From assembly GCA_965249185.1 (NCBI GenBank), contig CBDFLS010000002.1, positions 1,922,001 through 1,986,000 of the forward strand: 64,000 bases of DNA, written 5' to 3'. Under the pieces are notes generated by a model, which worked only from the letters and a program-made list of their open reading frames with translations, had not been told where the DNA came from and ran no database searches. The translations under genes and the position numbers were made by a program. This document shows positions 1 to 6,735 of the stretch, piece after piece. Every line of letters starts with the position of its first letter. Position 1 is the first letter of the stretch. The DNA is from CBDFLS01 sp965249185 (GTDB lineage: Bacteria > Chloroflexota > Dehalococcoidia > Lucifugimonadales > Australimonadaceae).

Positions 1-2
1 AG

Positions 3-227
3 ACCAGCCGCGCGCTCATCGTCCACGAGGACACGGCCACCGGGGGCATCGGCGCGGAGCTGAGCGCCCGCATCACGGAGGGCGCCTTCGGCGACCTGGA
101 TGCGCCGGTGATGCGCTGCACGGGCCCCGATGTGCCGGCGATGCCCTTCGCGCCCACGCTGGAGGCCGCCTTCATGCCCACCGCCGATAAGATCGCGGAC
201 GCGCTGCGCGAGCTGCTGGCGTACTAG
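3..227 (+). CDS. 2-oxoacid dehydrogenase E1 component beta subunit, C-terminal part
   Basis: This is the last 74 residues of a gene that begins before the window. The reading frame opens at base 3 and stops with TAG at 225-227. The segment HEDTATGGIGAEL followed by a conserved-looking DAPVMRCTGPDVPAMP stretch is typical of the transketolase C-terminal domain of pyruvate or branched-chain 2-oxoacid dehydrogenase E1-beta chains. E1 decarboxylates the 2-oxoacid with thiamine diphosphate and acylates the lipoyl group of E2. The E2 gene starts 9 bases downstream, which supports the call. Which 2-oxoacid is used cannot be told from this fragment. Confidence 0.88.
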   Translation, partial: TSRALIVHEDTATGGIGAELSARITEGAFGDLDAPVMRCTGPDVPAMPFAPTLEAAFMPTADKIADALRELLAY

Positions 228-236
228 GGAGCATTC

Positions 237-1586
237 ATGCCCACCATCATCGAGCTTCCGCACGTCGGCGAGTCGGTCACCGAGGGGACCATCGGCAAGT
301 GGCTGGTGCGGCCCGGCGAGCGGGTGGAGAAGTACGCCCCGCTGGTGGAGGTGATGACCGACAAGGTGAACATGGAGGTGCCGTCGCCCTTCAGCGGCAC
401 GCTGACGCGGGTGCTGGCCGATGAGGGGGAGACGGTGCCCATGGGCGCGCCCATCGCCGAGATGGAGGTGGAGGGCGCAGCCGCCGGTGCGGAGCCCGTT
501 CGTGGTGAGGCCCTCGAACCACGAGCGGGAGAGGGACGCGCCTTCGAGTTTGTGGAGAGCGTACGGAGCGTGGGCCCCACGGGCTCCGGCGAGGGTGGGC
601 AGGGGAGGCCCGATGCGTCGCTGACCGAGGCCCAGCCGCCGGAATCTCGGGCCGCTCATGCTTCGACGAGCCCTTCGCTCCGCTCAAGGGCTAAGGGCTC
701 AGCACGAGCGGGGGAGGAAAATAGTCAGCCGCCGCTCTCCCCGTTGGTCCGGCGGCTGGTGGCCCAGCACGGCGTGGACGTGGCAGGGCTCCAGGGCACC
801 GGCCTAGGTGGGCGCGTCACCAAGGAGGACGTGCTCCGCCAGGTGGAGATGCGTGGCGCTCCCGCGCGGCGGGCCGAGGCCGGCCGGGACGAGGAGGAGG
901 TGCCCCTGACGCCCCTGCGCAGGAGCATCGTCGAGCACGTGACCCGCAGCGCCCGGGAGATCCCGGCGGCGTGGACCATGGTGGAGGTGGACGTGACCGG
1001 GCTGGTGGCGTGCCGCGAGCGCCATCGGGAGGGATACCAGCGTCAGGCGGGCGCTCCGCTTACCCACCTACCTTTCGTCGTGGCGGCGGTGGCGGAGGCG
1101 CTCAAGGAGCGTCCACGGCTCAACTCCCGCTGGGACGGCGGCCGTCTCTACGTGAGCAGGCGGGTCCACATCGGCATCGCCGTGGCCACCTCCGAGGGGC
1201 TAGTGGTGCCCGTGGTCCACGACGCCGACGGCCTGGGCGTGGGCGCCATCGCCGCTCGCATACACGAGCTGGCGGAGCGGGCGCGCCGACAGGCGCTGCG
1301 GCTGGAGGATGTCCAGGGCGGCACCTTCACCGTCAACAACACCGGCGCGCTGGGCTCCGTGGTCTCCTATCCCATCATCAACCATCCCCAGGCGGCGATC
1401 CTCACCACCGAGGCGATCGTCAGACGGCCGGTGGTGACCGACGATGGCGACGTGGCGGTGCGCTCCGTGATGAACGTGGGCCTCGCCTTCGACCACCGCG
1501 TGTGCGACGGCGCCGACGCCTCCGCCTTTCTGGGCGCGGTCAAGTCGCGGTTGGAGGCGATTACCGAGGAGACGCCGCTGCTATAG
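237..1586 (+). CDS. Dihydrolipoamide acyltransferase (E2) of a 2-oxoacid dehydrogenase complex
   Basis: The 449-residue protein has the full E2 order. A lipoyl domain occupies about residues 1-80, with lipoyl lysine K43 in the TDKVNMEVPSP motif. A peripheral-subunit-binding domain lies near 168-205 (SPLVRRLVAQHGVDV, GRVTKEDVL). The acyltransferase core is about 220-449, with catalytic H420 and D424 in DHRVCDG. E2 carries the acyl group from E1 to CoA. The start has a GGGAG box 6 bases upstream, and the gene follows E1-beta directly. The linker between the lipoyl and binding domains (about residues 85-165) is unusually long and contains two palindromic repeat insertions that keep the frame. 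An octanoyltransferase gene, lipB, lies 0.5 kb downstream and may supply its lipoyl cofactor. Confidence 0.93.
   Translation: MPTIIELPHVGESVTEGTIGKWLVRPGERVEKYAPLVEVMTDKVNMEVPSPFSGTLTRVLADEGETVPMGAPIAEMEVEGAAAGAEPVRGEALEPRAGEGRAFEFVESVRSVGPTGSGEGGQGRPDASLTEAQPPESRAAHASTSPSLRSRAKGSARAGEENSQPPLSPLVRRLVAQHGVDVAGLQGTGLGGRVTKEDVLRQVEMRGAPARRAEAGRDEEEVPLTPLRRSIVEHVTRSAREIPAAWTMVEVDVTGLVACRERHREGYQRQAGAPLTHLPFVVAAVAEALKERPRLNSRWDGGRLYVSRRVHIGIAVATSEGLVVPVVHDADGLGVGAIAARIHELAERARRQALRLEDVQGGTFTVNNTGALGSVVSYPIINHPQAAILTTEAIVRRPVVTDDGDVAVRSVMNVGLAFDHRVCDGADASAFLGAVKSRLEAITEETPLL
495..529. repeat. Palindromic repeat inserted in frame in the E2 linker (copy A)
   Basis: A near-perfect inverted repeat: the 12-base arm CCCGTTCGTGGT at 495-506 pairs with ACCACGAGCGGG at 518-529 (one G-T position), around an 11-base loop. 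It lies in the variable linker of the E2 gene and leaves the frame open. It resembles dispersed palindromic elements of the form CCCGTTCGTGGTGAGC...ACCACGAACGGG that I recall from Chloroflexota and other environmental genomes; that resemblance is from memory. Confidence 0.7.
652..711. repeat. Palindromic repeat inserted in frame in the E2 linker (copy B)
   Basis: Outer arms CCGCTCATGCT (652-662) and AGCACGAGCGG (701-711) pair with one G-T position. An inner stem, GAGCCCTT with AAGGGCTC, extends the hairpin. Like copy A it sits in the E2 linker and is translated, into a Ser/Arg/Ala-rich stretch. The two copies differ in sequence but share the design of a long hairpin near 'cttcga'. Confidence 0.65.
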
Positions 1587-1590
1587 GGGG

Positions 1591-1850
1591 CCATGGGGGC
1601 ATTGCACGTGAGTGCGGGCCCCCAGTAGATTAGGCCATGGGGGCATTGCCCGTGAGTGCGGCCCCTCATGGGGATATGGGGGTATTGCACGTGAGTGCTT
1701 GTCCTCCGTCCGCCGGCCCGACCGGAGCGGGCCGGGGAGTCCCGCCGCCGGACGGTCGGGCCGGACCGATCCCATCGGGGCAGGCCCCCACGGGGATATG
1801 GGGGTATTGCACGTAAGTGCTTGTCCCGATCCCATCGGGGCAGACCCCCA
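1591..1850. repeat. Cluster of four short repeats between E2 and the DUF4287-like gene
   Basis: Four copies of a roughly 30-base unit occur at about 1591-1620, 1635-1664, 1673-1704 and 1795-1826. The shared core is ATGGGGG(C/T)ATTGC(A/C)CGT(G/A)AGTGC, which contains the small inverted repeat GCAC/GTGC. Two other strings also recur: GATCCCATCGGGGCAG at about 1769 and 1829, and CCCCCAGTAGAT near 1619 and 1846. Spacers are unequal, so this is not a CRISPR array. No gene is supported between 1587 and 1871. Confidence 0.75.
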
Positions 1851-1871
1851 GTAGATCAAAGAGGAGGCGTG

Positions 1872-2096
1872 ATGGCTGAAAAGAAGAGTCATGGGCCCAG
1901 AGGGTTCAGCGATGCTATGGTGAAGGAAAAGACGGGCCGGACGTCGGCGGAGTGGTACGCGCTGCTCGATGCCTGGGGCGCCGCCGAGAAGGGCCACACG
2001 AAGACGGCCAAGCATTTGCGCGACGAGCAGGGGCTCAGCCCCTGGTGGGCCCAGGCGGTCACCATCCGCCACGAGTACGAGCGCGGGCTGCGGTAG
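1872..2096 (+). CDS. Small DUF4287-like protein
   Basis: A 74-residue protein. ATG 1872 is preferred over the longer open frame because AGAGGAGG lies 6 bases upstream and the earlier part runs through the repeat cluster. The Lys-rich start (MAEKKSHGPRGFSD) and the motif TGRTSAEWYALLDAWGA, followed by LSPWWAQAVTIRHEYERGLR, match what I recall of DUF4287 proteins, which have no assigned reaction. There are no membrane segments. It ends 16 bases before lipB and is probably co-transcribed with it. Confidence 0.75.
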   Translation: MAEKKSHGPRGFSDAMVKEKTGRTSAEWYALLDAWGAAEKGHTKTAKHLRDEQGLSPWWAQAVTIRHEYERGLR

Positions 2097-2112
2097 GAAG
2101 TTGAGAGGGGCG

Positions 2113-2802
2113 ATGGCCGTGAATGCTGCGCAGGCCCTCTGTCGGGTCGTTTGGCTGGGCGATGGGATCGACTACCTGGAGGCGTGGGAGCTGCAGCGGC
2201 GGCTGGCCGCCCAGCGGGCCGAGGGCCGCATACCCGACACGCTGCTGCTGCTGGAGCACGCGCCCGTCTACACGGCGGGGCGGCGCTTCCGGCCGGAGCA
2301 CGTGCTGCTCGATGCCGGCGCGTTGCAAGCGCTGGGCGTCCCGCTCATCGAGACCGACCGGGGAGGGCAGGTCACGTATCACGGCCCGGGCCAGCTCGTT
2401 GGGTACCCCATTCTGGGTCTGGCCGAGCGGGGCATGGGCCCTCGCGAGTACGTGCGCGCGCTGGAGCAGGTGCTGGCGGAGACGGCGGCCGGCTTCGGGC
2501 TGAGCGCCGGCACGCAGGAGGGGCTCACCGGCGTCTGGGCGGGGGACGCGAAGCTGGCGGCCATCGGCGTCAAGATCAGCCGGGGCGTGACGCTCCACGG
2601 CTTCGCGCTGAATGTGGACCCCGACCTGCGCTACTACCGCCATATCGTCGCTTGCGGCCTCACCGACCGGGAGGCGACCTCCATGGCGCGGCTCTTGGGC
2701 CGCCCGGTGGAGATGGAGGCGGTGCGGCGCCGGCTGGTGGACCGCTTCGCGGAGCGGTTTGGCGTGGAGGTGGTGGAGCAATCCGGCTCCCCACTGCTCT
2801 AG
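2113..2802 (+). CDS. lipB: Octanoyl-[acyl-carrier-protein]:protein N-octanoyltransferase LipB
   Basis: A 229-residue cytoplasmic enzyme that moves octanoate from acyl-carrier protein to the lipoyl lysine of E2 and GcvH proteins, the first step of lipoate assembly. The signature RGGQVTYHGPGQLVGYP is at residues 83-99. Expected catalytic residues are K147 in GDAKLAAIGVKI and C181 in HIVACGLTD. ATG 2113 follows GAGAGGGG closely; the longer upstream frame overlaps the previous gene and lacks conserved sequence. Placement after the E2 gene fits a role in lipoylating that complex. No lipA is in the window. Confidence 0.93.
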   Translation: MAVNAAQALCRVVWLGDGIDYLEAWELQRRLAAQRAEGRIPDTLLLLEHAPVYTAGRRFRPEHVLLDAGALQALGVPLIETDRGGQVTYHGPGQLVGYPILGLAERGMGPREYVRALEQVLAETAAGFGLSAGTQEGLTGVWAGDAKLAAIGVKISRGVTLHGFALNVDPDLRYYRHIVACGLTDREATSMARLLGRPVEMEAVRRRLVDRFAERFGVEVVEQSGSPLL

Positions 2803-2914
2803 CTGCGGCTTTCTCTGGACCACCACCTCTCCGTGCTCTGGCGAGGGCTTGCGCGCACCTGCCGGGGTAAGCGCTACGGGACTCGCATGTGGGTCCAGGG
2901 CTGCCCTTGTTTTG

Positions 2915-2943
2915 TTGACAAAGTTAGCTTGCCTTCCTAGAAT
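2915..2943 (+). promoter_or_regulatory. Sigma-70-type promoter upstream of the zinc-ribbon gene
   Basis: A consensus -35 box TTGACA (2915-2920) and a -10-like box TAGAAT (2938-2943) are separated by exactly 17 bases. Transcription would start near 2950, about 36 bases before ATG 2986. This is one of the best promoter matches in the window. Confidence 0.7.
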
Positions 2944-2985
2944 GAGAGGCATCGTGGCCCACAACCAACACCCCCAGGCGGCCCC

Positions 2986-3687
2986 ATGATCTCCGTGCGG
3001 CTGCTCCACGAGCTCCAGGCCGTGGACCACGAGCTGGATCGCCGGCATGCGCGGCTGGCCGAAATCGATGCGCGCTTGGGCGATGACACCGCGCTGGCCG
3101 GACTGCGGGGCGAGTCCGCGGACCTCGGCGCAAGCATCGATCAGACGGGCGCCGTCCAGCGGGAGCTGGAGAGCGCCGCCGCCTCATTTTCGGACAGGAT
3201 CGGTCAAGCGGAGGCCAGGCTGTATGGTGGCACGGTGACCAGTCCCCGAGAGCTGTCGGACCTGCAGGCGGACGTGGAGTACCTGAAGCGCCGCCGCTCG
3301 GAGCAGGAGGAGCGTCTGCTGACGGTGATCGAAGAAGTGGAGGGCCTGCAGTCGAATCTGCGGGGCGTGGACTCCCAGCTTCAGCGGGAGGAGCGGGCCT
3401 GGGAGGCCGAGCAAGCATCCATGGTCCAGGAGCAGCAGAAACTGAACGGGGAGGTGAAGCAGTTCTCCGTCACCCGGGCCGGTATGGCCAAGCGGGTGCC
3501 GGCGCTTGACCTCGCGCTGTATGAACGGGTGCGGCGGGTCCACGAGGGCCGCGCCGTGGCGCAGGTGCAGCAGGGCAGGTGCGAGGCGTGCCACATAGCA
3601 CTGCCCACGCGCCAGCTCCAGGCGGTGCGGACCTCCAGCGCCCCCGTCCGCTGCGCCAGTTGCGGACTCATCCTTTTGGCGGACTGA
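2986..3687 (+). CDS. Coiled-coil protein with C-terminal C4 zinc ribbon
   Basis: A 233-residue protein. Residues about 5-180 are Glu/Arg/Gln-rich with heptad-like spacing and little proline, indicating a long coiled coil. The C-terminus holds two CxxC knuckles (CEACHI and CASCGL) separated by about 21 residues. This matches the zf-RING_7/CT398-like family of nucleic-acid-associated zinc-ribbon proteins, which has no settled function. It has its own strong promoter. Its stop is 2 bases before the next gene, so the two are probably translated from one message. Confidence 0.85.
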   Translation: MISVRLLHELQAVDHELDRRHARLAEIDARLGDDTALAGLRGESADLGASIDQTGAVQRELESAAASFSDRIGQAEARLYGGTVTSPRELSDLQADVEYLKRRRSEQEERLLTVIEEVEGLQSNLRGVDSQLQREERAWEAEQASMVQEQQKLNGEVKQFSVTRAGMAKRVPALDLALYERVRRVHEGRAVAQVQQGRCEACHIALPTRQLQAVRTSSAPVRCASCGLILLAD

Positions 3688-3689
3688 CC

Positions 3690-5072
3690 ATGCGAGCACT
3701 CGCCTATTTCAGAGCCGACGCCCAAGTAGACCGTCGAGACCCCTCATCGGTCTCGGCCCTCTCCCGGGCGTTCCAAGATTTCTGCTCCGCCCGGGGGCAC
3801 AACCCCCAGGGAATCTTTGCCGATGACACGGCCTCCTCCGAGCGGGCCCGGTTCCGGGAGATGGTGGGGACGATCAGCGGCTCCGGGCTGGCGTACCTAG
3901 TGGTGCTGCGCGAGGTAGACGACCTGGGAGACGGCCTGGAGGAGCAGGTGGACCGGCTGCTGGAGCTTGACGCTTTGGCTTGCCAGGTGGTCTGCGACGA
4001 CTCCGCCATGCCGGACCCGCTGCAGGCCGCCGTCCGCTCATGGAAGGCCAAGTCGCCGGCGGCGTCCCGGGGGGAGAGCATTCGGAATGGGATGCAGGCG
4101 CGGGCGGCCCGGGGCCTGGGTCTGGGCAAACCCCCTTACGGCTATCGAATAGGCAGGAGCGGGTCCCTGGAGCCGGTGACCGCTGAAGTGGAGGTGGTCC
4201 GCACGATCTTCGAACTCTATTTGGACCAGGCCCTGGGTGTGCGCTCCATCGCCCGCCAGTTGAACGAGCGGGGCTACCGCACGCGTCGGGGCGAAAGCTG
4301 GAGCATGGTCACCATCCGGGATGTCCTGCGGAACCACGCCTACATCGGCACCTACCAGCGGTTCGGCCTGCGGATACCGTCGAGCCATCCAGCTCTGGTG
4401 TCCACCGATGAGTTCAAGCGTGTCCAGGACCGGATGCGCAGCCGCAGCCCCGAGCGCCGGCACCCTCGCGCGGCGCCCTTTCTGCTCTCCGGCCTCCTCT
4501 ACTGCGGCGAATGCGGCCAGCGCATGATGGGGGTCACCCGCTACCAGACCTGGCGGCGCAAGGACGGCGAGCGCGTGAGGGGTGAGTACCGCTACTACCA
4601 GTGCCAGTCGCGGACCAACCGGGGGCAGTGCCAGTACCACACCCGGCGGGCGGCCGAGTTTGAGGGTGAGGTGTTGGAGCGGTTGCGCCAGATGGCGGCG
4701 GACGGTCTGGAGGGACGAGACGCGGCGGCGGACTCTTTGGGCGGGCATCGGCAGCAGGAGGAGACGCGGCTCCGCACCCTGGAGCGTCGCTACGTGGAGT
4801 ACGTGCGGCGGGCCGCCGATGGCGCCATGACGCTTGGACGGCTGCGAAACGCCGTGGCGGGTGTGCTGATGGAGCGTCGCGCCGCCGCCGGCCGTCTGGC
4901 CTTGTACGTCGGCAGCCGCGAGCAGCTCCGGCAGGTCCAGCGGGCCCAGGAGCTGCGGCTCGGCGAGTGGGATGCGCTCGATGTGGCCCAACGCCAGGAG
5001 GTGCTTCGGACGCTGCTCTCCCGCATCACCGTGACCGACGAGGGCATGGAGCTGGCTCTGCTGGGCCAGTAG
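3690..5072 (+). CDS. Serine-recombinase-family protein with degenerate catalytic domain
   Basis: A 460-residue protein with the layout of a large serine recombinase: N-terminal resolvase-like domain (about 1-125), recombinase domain (about 140-245, GKPPYGYRI...VRTIFELYL...NHAYIGTYQRF), zinc ribbon (LLYCGECGQRMMG ... YYQCQS ... GQCQYHTRR) and a C-terminal coiled coil. The usual N-terminal YxRVS motif reads YFRADAQ here, so the nucleophilic serine appears replaced, and the DRLxR-like segment reads VDDLGDG. DNA binding may persist without strand cleavage. It starts 2 bases after the zinc-ribbon gene and ends 36 bases before rnpB. No attachment sites were seen. ATG 3690 is chosen because the upstream frame lies inside the previous gene. 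Confidence 0.8.
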   Translation: MRALAYFRADAQVDRRDPSSVSALSRAFQDFCSARGHNPQGIFADDTASSERARFREMVGTISGSGLAYLVVLREVDDLGDGLEEQVDRLLELDALACQVVCDDSAMPDPLQAAVRSWKAKSPAASRGESIRNGMQARAARGLGLGKPPYGYRIGRSGSLEPVTAEVEVVRTIFELYLDQALGVRSIARQLNERGYRTRRGESWSMVTIRDVLRNHAYIGTYQRFGLRIPSSHPALVSTDEFKRVQDRMRSRSPERRHPRAAPFLLSGLLYCGECGQRMMGVTRYQTWRRKDGERVRGEYRYYQCQSRTNRGQCQYHTRRAAEFEGEVLERLRQMAADGLEGRDAAADSLGGHRQQEETRLRTLERRYVEYVRRAADGAMTLGRLRNAVAGVLMERRAAAGRLALYVGSREQLRQVQRAQELRLGEWDALDVAQRQEVLRTLLSRITVTDEGMELALLGQ

Positions 5073-5095
5073 CTCCGGCCAATAGCTCCTGACTG

Positions 5096-5101
5096 TATAA
5101 T
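5096..5101 (+). promoter_or_regulatory. -10 box of the RNase P RNA promoter
   Basis: A perfect TATAAT lies 7 bases before the first paired base of the RNase P RNA at 5109, the correct distance for transcription to start at the mature 5' end. No good -35 box is visible 16-18 bases upstream, inside the preceding stop region. Confidence 0.6.
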
Positions 5102-5108
5102 AGGAGAT

Positions 5109-5494
5109 GCCAAGGGGGCCGGGTGGCCGCTCCGATCTGATCGGAGAGGAAAGTCCGGACTCCACCGGGCAGGGTGCTGGGTAACGCCCAGGCGCCGTAA
5201 GGCGACGGCTAGTGCCACAGAGACCAGTCCGCCGATGGTCCCGACTTGTCGGGACACAGGCAAGGGTGAAACGGTGCGGCAAGAGCGCACCAGGTCCCGT
5301 GGTGACACGGGGCGCTGGTAAACCCCACCTGGAGCAAGGCCAAATAAGGGGACATGCTCCGCCTGGCGGAGCGACGGCGCCCGGCTGGGTCCCCGGGTTG
5401 GCTGCACGATCCTTCCGGTAACGGAAGGGCTAGAGAGATGGCCACCATCCCGGCAACGCTGGGACACAGAATCCGGCTTACAGGCTCCCTTGGC
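5109..5494 (+). ncRNA. rnpB: RNase P RNA, bacterial class A
   Basis: The catalytic RNA of RNase P, which trims tRNA 5' leaders. Conserved blocks are present in order: GAGGAAAGTCCGGACTCC near 5145, a CAGGGTGCTGGGTAACGCCC segment, AGTGCCACAGAGA, GGGTGAAACGGTGCGG, AAGAGCGCACCA, GTAAACCCCACC with GAGCAAGGCCAAATA, the AGAGAGATGGCCACC block, and ACAGAATCCGGCTTAC near the 3' end. Helix P1 pairs GCCAAGGG (5109-5116) with CCCTTGGC (5487-5494), which sets the ends. Several helices carry extra GC-rich hairpins. The protein partner rnpA is not in the window. Confidence 0.95.
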
Positions 5495-5496
5495 AC

Positions 5497-5526
5497 AGAG
5501 GCCCCGGCCCATTGGCCGGGGCCTCT
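5497..5526 (+). terminator. Strong hairpin after rnpB
   Basis: A perfect 13-base-pair stem, AGAGGCCCCGGCC (5497-5509) with GGCCGGGGCCTCT (5514-5526), and a 4-base loop. It starts 3 bases after the RNA. No T-run follows, so intrinsic termination is likely but not certain. Confidence 0.6.
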
Positions 5527-5583
5527 ATGGCGCCTGAGGAGCACCACAGGCGCCGGAGGCGCACCAGGGGCGTGAGACGGTGT

Positions 5584-5859
5584 TCAGCCCCCATCATTTA
5601 AGGCGCCTTCTTTGGTGGACGGCGGCAGGGTCATGCGCAGCAGCAGCCGTTCGCCCGGCGCCACCTCCACGGCGTAGGTGAGCTCTGAGCCGAGCTCCTT
5701 CATCAGCACACCCGCTATATCCGCGACGGTAGATATGTCCTCCACGCTCAGCTCCATGGTCAGGACCGTCGTGCCGTCGGCCTGGGGCTCGATGGTGTTG
5801 GGTGAACCGGTAGCGGCTGACGGTACGCACACTCCACCCTGCCAGCGGCGGTGCGGCAA
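5584..5859 (-). CDS. Possible small protein of unknown function
   Basis: An open frame of 91 residues, with a TTG start at 5859 or an internal ATG at 5757. The C-terminal two thirds (TVLTMELSVEDISTVADIAG ... LTYAVEVAPGERLLLRMTLPP) alternate hydrophobic residues as in a beta-alpha-beta fold and look protein-like. There is no recognisable family, signal peptide or membrane segment, and no clear ribosome-binding site. It converges on the rnpB hairpin. Confidence 0.4.
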   Translation of the reverse strand: MPHRRWQGGVCVPSAATGSPNTIEPQADGTTVLTMELSVEDISTVADIAGVLMKELGSELTYAVEVAPGERLLLRMTLPPSTKEGALNDGG

Positions 5860-6150
5860 CTCTCAAAACTCCAGTGAGGGCATGTGGTCTCAAGGCGGGC
5901 TCCGGGGGGGTGTCACTGAGTTGAGTCAACCGCCCGTTGGAAGGCTAAACGGCGGGCCACGCCGGTCGCCCGTGAATCCGATGCGCGCCTTCGGTCGTAT
6001 ACGGTAATAGGAGGCGGAGTGCCCAATGGCGGAGTGGACGACGTGGTGGTCTGAGGGTGCTACTATCGCTTCCTCGTGTTGCGGCGGGGGCGGGGTCCGG
6101 GTGCCTCGCTCCCGCTGCGCCGAGCAAACATACGCGGAGGTGATCCAGAC
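5860..6150. other. Intergenic region before the cupredoxin lipoprotein
   Basis: About 290 bases with no supported gene. It ends in GCGGAGGTG, the ribosome-binding site for ATG 6151. A promoter is expected here but no clear -35/-10 pair was found. Confidence 0.5.
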
Positions 6151-6645
6151 ATGCGACGGCTGCTGACGATTTTTGCGGTGGTTACGACTATCTCGCTGCT
6201 GGCGGCGGCGTGCGGCGGCTCGGACCCCACCCCAACGCCGACACGGACCAGTCCCACGGCCTCGGCCGCTACCGCCACGCCCACGGCCACCGCCGGCCCC
6301 GCTCCGGAGGGGGCCGCCTTGCCGATCGAGAACTTCGCGCACCTGGAGCTGACCGTTGAGGCCGGCACGCCGGTCACGTGGACAAACCTGGATGGAGCGC
6401 CCCATACTGTCACCGCAGGGGCGCCCGGCAACAAGACCGGCGCTTTCGACAGCGGCAGTCTCTCCCGAGGCGAGACGTTCACTCAGACCTTCGATCAGAA
6501 GGGGAGCTTCGCCTATTTCTGCGCCATCCATACCAACATGAGGGCGACGGTCACCGTGGTGGGCGCGGGCGAGGCGCCATCCGGCGATGGGTCGCCGGCC
6601 GCCGCCGCCGGCGGCGGTTACGATGCGGGCTACATCAGCTACTGA
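6151..6645 (+). CDS. Cupredoxin-domain lipoprotein (plastocyanin/azurin-like)
   Basis: A 164-residue exported protein. Residues 1-20 form a lipoprotein signal with lipobox LAAAC, so it should be lipid-anchored after Lgt acts. A Thr/Pro/Ala linker runs to about residue 50. The rest is a cupredoxin domain with type-1 copper ligands: His in GAPHTV, and Cys, His and Met in YFCAIHTNM. Such proteins carry electrons or bind copper outside the membrane. ATG 6151 has GGAGGTG about 8 bases upstream. A Gly/Ala tail follows the domain. The next gene encodes another lipoprotein with an almost matching signal sequence. Confidence 0.9.
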   Translation: MRRLLTIFAVVTTISLLAAACGGSDPTPTPTRTSPTASAATATPTATAGPAPEGAALPIENFAHLELTVEAGTPVTWTNLDGAPHTVTAGAPGNKTGAFDSGSLSRGETFTQTFDQKGSFAYFCAIHTNMRATVTVVGAGEAPSGDGSPAAAAGGGYDAGYISY

Positions 6646-6666
6646 TGTGCATGGAAGCCGCCGCGC

Positions 6667-6703
6667 TTGCGGGCCCTTGAAGGCCTTTGCGGGCCCTTGA
6701 AGG
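6667..6703. repeat. 17-base direct repeat between the two lipoprotein genes
   Basis: TTGCGGGCCCTTGAAGG occurs at 6667-6683 and again at 6687-6703, separated by 3 bases. Each copy contains the palindrome GGGCCC. It lies 33 bases before the second lipoprotein start and could be an operator, or slippage. Confidence 0.7.
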
Positions 6704-6735
6704 AATGAAAGAGCGGTTACGAGGAGGTCATTAGC

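Noticed and set aside
1591..1850. Possible CRISPR array
   Set aside because: Spacers are of very different length, the repeats are not identical, and no cas genes are near.
2059..3048. A 329-codon minus-strand frame
   Set aside because: It lies opposite lipB and the start of the zinc-ribbon gene, has no ribosome site or motif, and spans a strong plus-strand promoter.
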